A stretch of DNA of 64,000 nucleotides, from positions 124,001 through 188,000 of the forward strand of contig CADBDT010000004.1 in NCBI GenBank assembly GCA_902793465.1, given 5' to 3'. Below, piece by piece: positions 18,910 through 27,900 of the stretch; the first letter of the stretch is position 1; every line of letters starts with the position of its first letter. The position numbers were made by a program, and so were the translations under genes. The DNA comes from an uncultured Coriobacteriaceae bacterium. Its GTDB lineage: Bacteria > Actinomycetota > Coriobacteriia > Coriobacteriales > Atopobiaceae. The notes under the pieces are model-generated. The model was not told where the DNA came from and did not search any database. It saw only the letters and a program-made list of their open reading frames with translations.

Positions 18910-18949
18910 GTGGACACCCTTTCGCTAAACGTTACACTTCGTGTTGTGG

Positions 18950-20104
18950 CTAGTACACCAGTGGTGACCCAAAGTAAAGATGCTGCATTACCCTTCGCCA
19001 TGGGGAGGGATTTTCTACGTATGTGTACTCGAACGTTGCCTCGGTGCTCTCGGTGGCTGTTTTTTTGCCGTCGCTGTAGGCGGTCGTCTTGTCGACCTCG
19101 TGGGCTAGGTTTCCGTTTTCGTCGTACTCATAGGTCGTTTCGGTCTCTTGCTCTGTCTTGTTGGTTTTCTTGTTTACGCTCTTGGTGTGGCTCGAAACAA
19201 TCCGATTGTTTTTGTCGCGTTCGTAGGTGAACTCGGCAACCATGTTGTTGTCGTCGTTACTGGTTTCTATGTGCGTGGAATGGCCGTCTTCATCAAAGTC
19301 GTATATTCGCTTTAACTTGCTTTGGTCTTCGAGAGTCATGTTTGCTGTTACGCGCTTTATGAAGCCTTGGTCGTTGTATTCGTACGTATTGGTACTATCC
19401 TGCTTTTTGGTGTCGTCGTTAACCACGCTCATGCTCTTTGGCCGCTCGTCACCCAAAGAGTTCCATTCGTAGCTAAAGTGCTCTGTTTTGCCGTCGGTGG
19501 TTCTTTCGCAGGAAAGACATTGGCCGGATTTGTCGAACGTGTATAACTCTGAGATTTTGCTCTTATGGTTTTCCGAGTCGTTGTAGCTGTAATTAAAGGA
19601 TATGGGATTGCCAGCTTCGTCAAGTTTGTACTGCTGTTCTATGTTCCAGGTACCCTTGTCCTGTTTTCCGTTGCTCGTCATCTTGGTTTGTACCCATACG
19701 CCCTTTTGCGCGCTGCCACCGCCTGGCTTTACTACAAACACGACCACCACTACGACTGCCGCAATTAGTACGGCCGCTCCAATTCCGATTGCCAGTGGCA
19801 ACATGCTCTTCTTCTTTTGTTGCGATGGAGGCTCGGGTGGCGCCGGGGTTGGTGCTTGAGGTTTGCGCGGTGCTTCCGGCTTAGGCTGGGGTTGAGCTGG
19901 AGGCTTGGGATTAGCCTGCGGTGCTGCTGGTTTTGGCTGGGGCTGGGGCACAGGCCTGGCCTGTGACGCCTCCGGCTCTGGTTGCGACTCGGCTTTCTCC
20001 CTTTCCACGCGAGAGGCAACCTGCCAATTTGTTAGAGAGATGCCGCAGCCCTCGCAAAACTTTTGTCCTGGCTTGATTTCGGATCCGCATTCGGGACAAA
20101 ACAT
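18950..20104 (-). CDS. Zinc-ribbon membrane protein with extracellular YD-like repeats
   Basis: A 384-residue protein. Residues 1-21 form a zinc ribbon (CPECGSEIKPGQKFCEGCG), followed by a Pro/Gln/Lys-rich linker (about 35-98), one membrane helix (about 105-125) and an extracytoplasmic domain with repeated Tyr/Asp-Gly motifs such as YEYDENGN, YEYNDQG, YDFDEDGH and YTFDKSGQ, spaced by 35-45 residues. The repeats resemble YD/RHS strands that form a beta-sheet shell. The start has AAAGGAGG five bases upstream. Function is unknown; it may bind sugar or protein at the surface. Confidence 0.75.
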   Translation of the reverse strand: MFCPECGSEIKPGQKFCEGCGISLTNWQVASRVEREKAESQPEPEASQARPVPQPQPKPAAPQANPKPPAQPQPKPEAPRKPQAPTPAPPEPPSQQKKKSMLPLAIGIGAAVLIAAVVVVVVFVVKPGGGSAQKGVWVQTKMTSNGKQDKGTWNIEQQYKLDEAGNPISFNYSYNDSENHKSKISELYTFDKSGQCLSCERTTDGKTEHFSYEWNSLGDERPKSMSVVNDDTKKQDSTNTYEYNDQGFIKRVTANMTLEDQSKLKRIYDFDEDGHSTHIETSNDDNNMVAEFTYERDKNNRIVSSHTKSVNKKTNKTEQETETTYEYDENGNLAHEVDKTTAYSDGKKTATESTEATFEYTYVENPSPWRRVMQHLYFGSPLVY

Positions 20105-20222
20105 AGTGCCTCCTTTGGATGGGTATCGCGCATTACAAATAACTATATACCACCTGGCATGTGGCTGGTTGGCATGTCTCCCAAAGGTGGGCTGTGGGGT
20201 GCTTCCAATTGGGTACATCCCA

Positions 20223-20275
20223 GGGTGCCACCCCCACGCATACGCCCCTCGGGCATACGCGTGGGGGTGGCACCC
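20223..20275. repeat. 25-bp inverted repeat
   Basis: GGGTGCCACCCCCACGC at the left and GCGTGGGGGTGGCACCC at the right pair, with two mismatches further in, around a short CTCGG-type loop. It lies in the 259-bp gap between two divergent genes (the zinc-ribbon gene on minus and a small membrane protein on plus), a position where a terminator is not expected. GGTGCCACCC also occurs in the loop of the long palindrome at 43502. I see no gene in this gap. Confidence 0.75.
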
Positions 20276-20363
20276 CGAGACGTATCCCTGTTTGTAATCC
20301 GAACGTGTCTGTTGCTTGCAAATGGGCTAATATGGCTCAAGACTTTCGATAGGGGGTAAGTGA

Positions 20364-20549
20364 ATGCGCAGACTCAATCCCGTTGCACGCCCGTTTGTGG
20401 CGGCGGCCGCATTTGCCATCGTAATACTTATGGCGCAATTTATTCGAACCGTGCTCATTGAGGGAGGGGAGTTTAGGCCAGACTGGATTATAGTTGGTGC
20501 GGGATCTGCGCTTCTGCTTGTGATTAACTTTATTAAGTTGAAACTGTAG
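20364..20549 (+). CDS. Small two-helix membrane protein, unknown function
   Basis: A 61-residue protein, MRRLNPVARPFVAAAAFAI.., with two predicted membrane helices (about 10-30 and 40-57), the second ending in Lys-Leu-Lys-Leu. AGGGGGT lies six bases before the ATG, and codon use matches neighbours. It ends 14 bases before the convergent stop of the binding-protein/permease gene. I do not recognise a family. Confidence 0.6.
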   Translation: MRRLNPVARPFVAAAAFAIVILMAQFIRTVLIEGGEFRPDWIIVGAGSALLLVINFIKLKL

Positions 20550-20563
20550 CACGCGCTCCGTCA

Positions 20564-22171
20564 CTAAGCCGCGTCTTCGCCTTCCGCAGAAACATATCTG
20601 TTGGTCTTTTGTACGCGCTTAGCAAATGCCTTGAGCACGTGTTCCAAGGCGCTCGATATAGCCAAGTACACCACTGCGGTGGCAATCATTGCTGGTAGCG
20701 CCTCCGTGGATCGGGCGCGTACGAGATCTGCCACGCGTGTCATGTCGTGTACGGCAATAAGACCCACAACCGAGGTGTCAAATACCGATTGCATAATTGC
20801 AGCAAAGAGTGCTGGCATAAACTGTCTTCGTGCCATGGGAGAAATTATGCGTCCGAATGCCTTCCACGTAGTGTATCCCATGGATGAGGCAATTTCCCAG
20901 GGCTGGTTGCCCAAGGAGGCTACTGCGTCGCGCACAATGCCTGCAACTGTTGCTGCGAGTGCGCAGGAAAGTCCTATTATGGCCACAAATCCCCCGGGCG
21001 TCGTGGCAAAGTCGAATACCAAGTAACGCAGCACAAGCAGCACTATTACAATAGGCACTTCGGAAAACACTATCTGGAGCCCAAGCAGGATCGTGCGAGC
21101 GATGCGAGAAAGAAGGCGCAGGAACCATGCACTTTTTCTGCTCTTTCCACCAAGCTCTAGAGGACGAGAAAGGCAGACAATAAGTGCGCCAAGCAGGCAT
21201 CCAAGAATTGTTCCTATTGGTACCGACGAAAAAGTTAGCAGTAGGGTTATTGCTACGCCGGTAATAAACAGCCAGCCGTGTCCATTGTGGAAAAAGGTGG
21301 ACCGTATCATTTGCACGATGTTTTCGAACAGTCCCATTTCGTGGGAGGACACGTCGCGGGTTACGAGCGTTACGATGGCCGAGCGATATGCGGGGGTAAG
21401 GTCGTAGAGCTGCGAGCGCTCATCGGTAATGGATATGCCCGCAATTGCCATATCCACGTCGTATGACGAAAGCGAAAGCATTATTGCATCAAACGGCATG
21501 GGCCTAAGATCAAGGTCCATGTTGAGCTCGCGAGCAATAATGTAGGCGAGCTCCACCTCCAAGCCGCGAAGTTCTCCATCGGCGCTCCTGTACGACATTG
21601 GCTCGGTGGCGTCGTCTACGGCAACCACAAGAACCCCGTTGCTCCCGGTCCAGTCCTTTTCGGGAAGCTTGCGCTCGGATTCGGGGAGCTCGCACCATTC
21701 GTGTTCCAGCTCTTCCATGGTGCCATCCTCCACCAGCCGTTCCACGATGTTGCTAACGTAGGGCGTAAGGCTGCTTCCCTTGGGCAGTGCGACCGCGTTG
21801 GCATCGGGTCCGGCGTCCTCGGGCATTATGGCAAGGCCCGCATTCCTCTCCACTGCAATGCGTGCTACCGGCTTGTCCAAACAACAAGCATCGATGCGCT
21901 TGTACTTGAGGGCCAGCAGCATCTCGGACATCTCGCCGTAATACTTAAAGGTGGGGTTCTCGCTTAGGCGATTGTTTACGTCGGCATCGTAGGTCGTACC
22001 CAATACGGTGCCAAGCTCCTTGTTGCTTAGCTCCGCGAGCGTCGAGTATTCGGGCTTTGGCTCTGTGTCCTCTTGGGCAACTGCGAGCGAAGGGACCATG
22101 ACACATGTCACGATTACAGCCACGATTATCAGGAAGCGTATACGTTTGTGCACGGTCTGTCCCTGTTTCAA
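20564..22171 (-). CDS. Fused solute-binding protein and amino-acid-type ABC permease, with permuted binding lobes
   Basis: A 535-residue protein. Residues 1-32 are a signal sequence. About 45-165 matches the second half of a family 3 amino-acid-binding protein (LGTVLGTTYDAD, then LPKGSSLTPYV and a C-terminal EDGTMEELEHEW). About 175-275 matches the first half (GVLVVAVDDATEPMSYR, then AIAGISITDERSQLYDLTPAY). From about 295 there is a HisM/GlnP-type permease with the loop EIASSMGYTTWKAFGRIISP. So the lobes are in reverse order before the permease. No ATPase gene is nearby. It is divergent from the c-di-GMP protein at 22343, with 171 bases between the starts. Confidence 0.85.
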   Translation of the reverse strand: MKQGQTVHKRIRFLIIVAVIVTCVMVPSLAVAQEDTEPKPEYSTLAELSNKELGTVLGTTYDADVNNRLSENPTFKYYGEMSEMLLALKYKRIDACCLDKPVARIAVERNAGLAIMPEDAGPDANAVALPKGSSLTPYVSNIVERLVEDGTMEELEHEWCELPESERKLPEKDWTGSNGVLVVAVDDATEPMSYRSADGELRGLEVELAYIIARELNMDLDLRPMPFDAIMLSLSSYDVDMAIAGISITDERSQLYDLTPAYRSAIVTLVTRDVSSHEMGLFENIVQMIRSTFFHNGHGWLFITGVAITLLLTFSSVPIGTILGCLLGALIVCLSRPLELGGKSRKSAWFLRLLSRIARTILLGLQIVFSEVPIVIVLLVLRYLVFDFATTPGGFVAIIGLSCALAATVAGIVRDAVASLGNQPWEIASSMGYTTWKAFGRIISPMARRQFMPALFAAIMQSVFDTSVVGLIAVHDMTRVADLVRARSTEALPAMIATAVVYLAISSALEHVLKAFAKRVQKTNRYVSAEGEDAA

Positions 22172-22342
22172 GTATTAGTACGACACTCTCTTTATTGGGT
22201 AAAATGTCCTACCATTATACTAACGAATCCGTTTGCCAAGGCGGAGGTGCATCATTAGCGGGTTATACCTTCGCTTGCGGGCAAATGGGGTATGCTTTTG
22301 TTTTAAGAGAGCTTGAGTTCCAAAGGTATGGGGGTTGTGACA

Positions 22343-25300
22343 ATGGCACACTCGCATAACAACAAGTACGATGTCCAGCCGTCGCAGCTGCCACAGGCCG
22401 ATGACATTGTTCCTGCGCAAGCAGATCGGCTTACCGGTCTTGGTGACGTGAGACGATTCTATGAGCTTGCGAGCGAGGCGCTGCGGGTCAGCAATGGGGA
22501 GGACGAGCGCATAGTTGCGGTTGCGTTTGACCTTATGGGCATGAAGGGCTTCAACACGCGCTACGGCCGCTCGGAAGGAGACAAGGCCCTGCGCGTGTTT
22601 GCCTGCGTTCTTAAAGAGGTGTTTGGCAGCGACGCGTGCTGCAGGCTTTCCGAAGACTGCTTCTACGCCTTTGCCCCCGAGGCTGGCGTGGAGGACAGGG
22701 TCCGCTCTGTGTTTGCGGGCTACAAGACCAAGCAGGGAGAAACTGCGCTGCCGGTGCGTTGCGGCCTGTATGCGTGCGAGCCCGACGACGAAGCCATGGA
22801 AGTGGTGTTCGACCGTGCAAAGTTGGCGTGCGACCTAGACCGCAAGACGTGGCAGTCGCACCTTACGTGGTTTACCAACACCATGAAGGCCAGCGAGCGG
22901 CTGCGCATCCACGTGCTCGCCACGCTGGACCAAGCAATAGCGGAAAAGTGGATTCGTCCGTACTACCAGGCCATCGTTCGCTCTGCCACGGGTGACGTGT
23001 GTGGCGAGGAGGCGCTGGCGCGCTGGATAGACCCGCAGTACGGAGAGTTGAGGCCCGGACAGTTTATACCAGTGCTGGAAGAGGCTGGGCTGTTGCAGCG
23101 ACTCGACATGCACATGGTAAACTGCGCCCTCGACGACATAGCCACCAAGCAAAAGAGCGGCATAGCAATCGTTCCCGTTTCGGTAAACATATCGCTGCGA
23201 GACCTTGCCAAGCTCGACGTTGCAAGCGAGGTATGCGAACGGGCAGATGCCGTGGGCGTGGCACACGATCTTTTGCGCATAGAGTTTACGGAATCCGCTG
23301 CCACCGACGACCCAAGCTATTTGCGCGACCAGGTTAATAAGCTGCACGCGGCTGGGTTCGAAGTGTGGATGGATGACTTTGGGAGCGGTTATTCTTCCCT
23401 CAGCAACCTGCAGCGCTTTGACTTTGACCTCATAAAGCTCGACATGGGCTTTTTGCATGCGGACAATTTCGAAAAGTCCAAGGCCATCTTGGAGGCAACG
23501 GTCCGCGCTGCGGGCAGGCTTGGCGTGGGAACGCTGGCCGAAGGTGTGGAGACCGAAGAGCAGGCAATCTTCTTGGAAAGCATTGGCTGCGACATGCTCC
23601 AGGGATACTTCTACAACGATCCCAAGTCGCTTGCCAAAACCATAGCCAGCATTCGCGCAAAAAAAGAAAGGGATCGCGAGCGATACGACGAAGCTGCGTA
23701 CTGGGACGCGGTTAGCCTCATGAGCCTTACCGACCTCAATGGGTCGGATGCGGGAGAGGGTGGCTGGGCGCCGCTTAACGAGACGCCCATGGGCATCCTG
23801 GAACGACGCAAAGGTGCATGGCGTGTGCTACGTGCAAACCATACCTTCGATAAGTTTCTTAAGGACGCAAAGATCGTTAGCGAATCCTATTCGCATTTGC
23901 ACGCCAACCCACTTGTGGGCGAGCTTGGCGACGGGTTTAATGCGGCCATACGGCGCTGTGTGGGATCGGGCGCCTGGGAGCATGCGGCGGTTCCCTTGGA
24001 ACTCGGCACGGGTTACCAGCTTTACGTCAAGTACATTGCCTCCGTTCCCGATGCAGAGGCGTACCTTATGGCGGCCATGCCTGCGATGGCAGGAAATGCG
24101 TTGGAGTTGTATGGCGACGTACCCGTTGGATACGCGGTTTTCCGCGTGGTGCTCAACGAGGCAAAGGATGCCGTCGTGGACGCATACTACGTATACACCA
24201 ACGAGCAGTACTGCAAGTGGGGCAACCTCGACCAGAAGGAGATAATCGGCAAGTCGTTCCTGTCTGTGCACGGGGACGCGAGCACGGAGTGGTTTCCGTA
24301 CTGCTACCGCGCAGCCGTGCTTGGCGAAAGCGTAAAGGACATCGTGTACAGTCCCGAGACGGGGCACTGGCTGCGGTTCTCGCTCGTTCCCTCGCCCATA
24401 GAGGGATGCTGCATGTACGCCTTAACCCTTGCTGACGACGAGCACGATGAGCGCCAGGCGATTATCGTCGACCGCGATACCTCGGACTTCATAATCGACG
24501 TGGCGGACGTGTTGAGCGGCCCCATGGAATACGAGAAAGCAATGAACCGCGCGCTGCGCATGTTGAGCGAGGCCATCCATCCGCAACGTCTCTTTGTGTA
24601 CGAGCGTGGCAGGAAGACCACGAGCTGCACCTTCGAATGGTGCGCACCTGGCGTCTCGGCACGAAAGCAGCAGTTGCAAAGCATTAACAACTCCGCGTTT
24701 ACGAATTGGAACAGGCTCATAGATGCCGACCCCTCCGTTCGTGCGCTCACGTCGTTCGAGCATCCCGTGGTGGGCGGACCGTCCGCGGAGTCCCACTCCG
24801 ACAAGCATGAGGACGAGCAGATGCTGGTAGTGCCCCTTTATGGTGAGGGAAGGCTGCTTGGCTATCTTGGTGCCGAGAACTACGTTGCCACCGAGGGGCT
24901 GGAGATCCTTCGCCTGTTTAAGGCTGTCGCGTCGTTTATGAGCGCCCGCGTAATGAGTCGACGGCTGGTGTCCGAGCTCGAGAAGACGAGCATGCAGGAC
25001 AGCCTTACCGGCTTGCTCAACCGAAGGGGCATCGATGCGGCCATTGGCAAGGCCCTGCAGGGAGGCAAGGGTGTTCCGTACGTCTTGGCGCTCATGGACG
25101 TGGACGACTTCAAGACCGTAAACGACCTGTATGGCCACGAAGTAGGAGACGAGGCGCTGCGCTCGCTCTCGGCTACCATCCAGAAAGTGTTTCCCAAGGG
25201 TTCCATATTGGGAAGAAACGGCGGCGACGAGTTCCTTGCCATGCTGGTGGGAAGCAACGCGCGTAGGGCAGAGGAATACATACGCAAGCTTTCCGACATG

Positions 25301-25876
25301 GAGCTTAGCTGTACGCTTGAGGGAAGGGTGTATCCCCTTTCCATGTCTATAGGCTACGTGGATTCGTCGCAGTCGGACACCTTGCAGCATGCGTACAGCA
25401 AGGCGGATGCCGCACTGTACGCCATAAAGCTTGCAGGCAAGGCGGGCATGCGCAAGTACGATGACGGAATAGACACGAGCAACAGGAGCCAGCTTGGTTT
25501 TACCCCGCGCGACATTGCGGAGAACATCCCCGCCTCGCTGCTGGTGCTTCGCAAGGGCGACGGCGACATACTCTTTGCCAACGACGAGCTCGTGTCCTTG
25601 ATGGAATGCGACAGCCTCGAGGACTTGATGGATTATACCGGAGGCACGTACGGCGGCATTGTGCATCCCGACGACAGAGAGCGCGTTGAGAAGGAGCTTG
25701 CTTCCCAAGTGGGCAACCTGGCAAAAACCAAAAAGGACTTTGTGGACTTCCGCGTTCTTACGAAGAAGGGAAACGTGCGCCACGTTGCCAACAACGGCAA
25801 GCTGGTGCGGGTAGAGGGCGAAGGAGACCTCTTCTACGAGCTCTTGGTCAATCTCGACGAGCGCAAAAACCGTTAG
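22343..25876 (+). CDS. Multidomain c-di-GMP protein: degenerate GGDEF, EAL, PAS, GAF, GGDEF, PAS
   Basis: About 1177 residues, cytoplasmic, with no clear membrane helix. Order: degenerate GGDEF (about 25-165, with LSEDCFYAF at the active site); EAL (about 190-440, Glu223 of EALARW, DDFGSGYSS, AEGVETEE all intact); PAS-like (about 480-715); GAF-like (about 725-870); canonical GGDEF (about 885-1045, NGGDEF at 959-964); a C-terminal PAS (about 1060-1170). The protein could both make and break c-di-GMP in response to ligands. The start is uncertain: 22343 has GGGGG eight bases upstream, while ATG 22328 and TTG 22313 are in frame. Confidence 0.85.
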   Translation: MAHSHNNKYDVQPSQLPQADDIVPAQADRLTGLGDVRRFYELASEALRVSNGEDERIVAVAFDLMGMKGFNTRYGRSEGDKALRVFACVLKEVFGSDACCRLSEDCFYAFAPEAGVEDRVRSVFAGYKTKQGETALPVRCGLYACEPDDEAMEVVFDRAKLACDLDRKTWQSHLTWFTNTMKASERLRIHVLATLDQAIAEKWIRPYYQAIVRSATGDVCGEEALARWIDPQYGELRPGQFIPVLEEAGLLQRLDMHMVNCALDDIATKQKSGIAIVPVSVNISLRDLAKLDVASEVCERADAVGVAHDLLRIEFTESAATDDPSYLRDQVNKLHAAGFEVWMDDFGSGYSSLSNLQRFDFDLIKLDMGFLHADNFEKSKAILEATVRAAGRLGVGTLAEGVETEEQAIFLESIGCDMLQGYFYNDPKSLAKTIASIRAKKERDRERYDEAAYWDAVSLMSLTDLNGSDAGEGGWAPLNETPMGILERRKGAWRVLRANHTFDKFLKDAKIVSESYSHLHANPLVGELGDGFNAAIRRCVGSGAWEHAAVPLELGTGYQLYVKYIASVPDAEAYLMAAMPAMAGNALELYGDVPVGYAVFRVVLNEAKDAVVDAYYVYTNEQYCKWGNLDQKEIIGKSFLSVHGDASTEWFPYCYRAAVLGESVKDIVYSPETGHWLRFSLVPSPIEGCCMYALTLADDEHDERQAIIVDRDTSDFIIDVADVLSGPMEYEKAMNRALRMLSEAIHPQRLFVYERGRKTTSCTFEWCAPGVSARKQQLQSINNSAFTNWNRLIDADPSVRALTSFEHPVVGGPSAESHSDKHEDEQMLVVPLYGEGRLLGYLGAENYVATEGLEILRLFKAVASFMSARVMSRRLVSELEKTSMQDSLTGLLNRRGIDAAIGKALQGGKGVPYVLALMDVDDFKTVNDLYGHEVGDEALRSLSATIQKVFPKGSILGRNGGDEFLAMLVGSNARRAEEYIRKLSDMELSCTLEGRVYPLSMSIGYVDSSQSDTLQHAYSKADAALYAIKLAGKAGMRKYDDGIDTSNRSQLGFTPRDIAENIPASLLVLRKGDGDILFANDELVSLMECDSLEDLMDYTGGTYGGIVHPDDRERVEKELASQVGNLAKTKKDFVDFRVLTKKGNVRHVANNGKLVRVEGEGDLFYELLVNLDERKNR

Positions 25877-25891
25877 GCGGGTGACCAGCCG

Positions 25892-26779
25892 ATGGCAAAG
25901 CACATGTCGTCTGGTCCGGACGGCAGGCGTACGTCGGTGGCTCCCGTCGTGGCTGTGATTGTGGTTGTTGTTGCAGTTGCGGTGGGCGTGCTTGCGTTTG
26001 TTGGTACAAGGGCGCCTGCAACCAACGCAGAGTCGACAGGGGAGGCAATCGGCAGCGCGAGCGTGGATGCATCCGATGCCAAAGAGACGCAAAAAGAGGA
26101 CGCAAAGGTGACGGCCAAAGATTACAAGAGCGAGGTTGCGCGCCAATTGGCAACAGGGGAAGTGCGCTCTGTTCGCCTTATTGGCGACAGTATAACTGCT
26201 GGCTTTGGAACAGACGGCTACGATAATGCCGTTCAGACCGAGGACACAGACGTTATATACAGCGACGAAAGCGGAGACACACAGTTTGAGACGCCCGCGT
26301 CCGTAAACTGTTGGGCCAACGCGTTTCGCGCCTATGCAAAGGATCGCGGCGTGCGGGAGTTCGTTAACGCGGGTATTAACGGTGCCTTTATGAACAGACT
26401 TGCAGACCATCCAAGCGAGTGGTTGGATGGCGGTGCCGATGTGGTATTTGTTGCGTTGGGTACCAACGACGCCGGCTACTATGGACCAGACGAGTTTCGC
26501 GCAACTGCGCAGCGCGGACTTGCTGCCGCTGCGCAAAAGAGCAAGGTTCTGGTGGTATTATCGCCCGTCCGCGACCTGCGGCCCGAGTACACGCTCGTGG
26601 AGCCAGCGTCCGACTTGGGAGACATCCTAAAGGAGATTTGCGAAAGCGAGGGCTACGTGTTCGTTGACCCGCGTGACTACGTATTGCCAAGCATGTTTAA
26701 CGCCGACGGTCTGCATCCCAACTCAACAGGCTCTTTGGCCATATGGGATTGCGTAAGGGAAACGCTGGGCCTCGAGTAG
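25892..26779 (+). CDS. Membrane-anchored SGNH/GDSL hydrolase
   Basis: A 295-residue protein with a membrane helix at about 17-40 and a following low-complexity linker, then an SGNH hydrolase domain: block I GDSITAG (catalytic Ser), block II Gly in NAGINGA, block III GTND, and block V DGLHPN (Asp/His). The active site is therefore outside the membrane, where such enzymes deacetylate or hydrolyse esters of envelope polysaccharides. It starts 16 bases after the c-di-GMP gene, so the two are probably cotranscribed, and the hydrolase could be one of its outputs. Confidence 0.88.
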   Translation: MAKHMSSGPDGRRTSVAPVVAVIVVVVAVAVGVLAFVGTRAPATNAESTGEAIGSASVDASDAKETQKEDAKVTAKDYKSEVARQLATGEVRSVRLIGDSITAGFGTDGYDNAVQTEDTDVIYSDESGDTQFETPASVNCWANAFRAYAKDRGVREFVNAGINGAFMNRLADHPSEWLDGGADVVFVALGTNDAGYYGPDEFRATAQRGLAAAAQKSKVLVVLSPVRDLRPEYTLVEPASDLGDILKEICESEGYVFVDPRDYVLPSMFNADGLHPNSTGSLAIWDCVRETLGLE

Positions 26780-26799
26780 CAACGTGAGATGCGCGCCTG

Positions 26800-26935
26800 C
26801 CCCTAGACAAAGGCCATGCCAGGAGGCGCCATGGATAAGCGCTGTGCTCAAACAGTCCTCGCTTCGCTTCGCTCACTGCGGAACTGCGCGCGGCCGCTTT
26901 CCATAGCGCCTCCTGGCATGGCCTTTGTCTAGGGG
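26800..26935. repeat. Palindromic element with GTGCTCAAACAGTCCTCGC core
   Basis: 36-bp arms (CCCCTAGACAAAGGCCATGC.. at 26800-26835 and its complement at 26900-26935, one mismatch) flank a 64-base core containing GTGCTCAAACAGTCCTCGC and CTGCGGAACTGCGCGCGGC. The core and inner arm (GGCGCCATGGA) recur at 39742 with entirely different outer arms. It lies in the 306-bp gap between the SGNH hydrolase and yebC; apart from it and the yebC promoter region I see nothing there. Confidence 0.85.
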
Positions 26936-27085
26936 GGAGCCGTTAGGGGAGTATTGTCTAACGTCACCCCGTTTCCGGATGCCCTTCCGTCCCAAACGGC
27001 ATGCATTTATTGTTGTGGGGGTTTCGTAATGCGTTCGTTTCCGCTAGTATCGTTATGTTTTTGAGTCAACAAGTAAGGAGATCGC

Positions 27086-27883
27086 ATGTCCGGACACTCT
27101 AAGTGGGCCACCACCAAGCACAAGAAGGCAGCGATCGACGCCAAGCGCTCGTCGCTCTTCTCCAAGCTTTCTCGTAACATTACCGTTGCCGCCAAGGTAG
27201 GCGGAGACCCCAACCCCGACAACAACGCGTCGCTCGCAGCCGCCGTCGCACGCGCTCGCATGGTTTCCATGCCCAACGCAAAGATTAAGGCCGCTATCGA
27301 CAAGGCCTTTGGCTCGGGCTCGGATGCCGCGGTATACAGCGAGATCGTATACGAGGGCTATGGTCCCGCAGGTGTTGCGTTCTACGTCGAGTGCCTTACC
27401 GACAACAAGAACCGCACTGCAGCCGACGTCCGCTCTGCCTTTACGCACTCTGGTGGCAGCCTGGGCACCTCTGGTTCGGTGGCCTTCCAGTTTGAGCGCA
27501 AGGGATCCATTGCCGTAGAAAAGGTTATAAAGAGCGACGACAAGAAGGTTGCCGACCGTCAGAACGCCGTGGACGAGGACGAGTTTATGATGGCGGTTGC
27601 CGAGGCCGGCGGCGACGACTACGAGGATGCTGGCGACGAGTGGATCGTGTGGACCGCATATGACGGCATTCAGGACGTCGTTAAGGGTCTTGAGGAGCAG
27701 GGCATTGAGGTTAAGGGTTCCGAGCTTACGCGCGTTCCCACCAACCCCACGCAGGTGAGCGTTGCCGACGCAAAAAAGGTCCAGCGTCTTGCCGACCGTC
27801 TTGACGACCTTGAGGACGTGCAAAACGTGTACAACACGATGGACGTAACCGACGAAATCGCCGAGGCGCTTGACGCGGAGTAG
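27086..27883 (+). CDS. yebC: YebC/PmpR (TACO1) family translation-related regulator
   Basis: A 265-residue YebC protein: MSGHSKWATTKHKKAAIDAKR at the N-terminus, then YEGYGPAGVAFYVECLTDNKNRT and the FxHxGGxLG-like FTHSGGSLGTSGSV. Family members bind ribosomes or DNA and affect polyproline translation or transcription. AAGGAG precedes the ATG. The C-terminal region is somewhat longer and more acidic than in E. coli YebC. In many genomes it lies before ruvC; here it is followed instead by a J-domain protein after 17 bases. Confidence 0.95.
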   Translation: MSGHSKWATTKHKKAAIDAKRSSLFSKLSRNITVAAKVGGDPNPDNNASLAAAVARARMVSMPNAKIKAAIDKAFGSGSDAAVYSEIVYEGYGPAGVAFYVECLTDNKNRTAADVRSAFTHSGGSLGTSGSVAFQFERKGSIAVEKVIKSDDKKVADRQNAVDEDEFMMAVAEAGGDDYEDAGDEWIVWTAYDGIQDVVKGLEEQGIEVKGSELTRVPTNPTQVSVADAKKVQRLADRLDDLEDVQNVYNTMDVTDEIAEALDAE

Positions 27884-27900
27884 CCTTGCGACGCCCCGAC

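Noticed and set aside
20564-22171. Frameshift or assembly error joining two binding-protein halves
   Set aside because: The frame is continuous through both halves into the permease, with a single signal peptide and normal codon use throughout, so the reversed order appears genuine.
24422-26536. Long minus-strand reading frame of 704 codons
   Set aside because: It is antisense to the c-di-GMP gene and the SGNH hydrolase gene, both with strong domain evidence, and has no recognisable domain.
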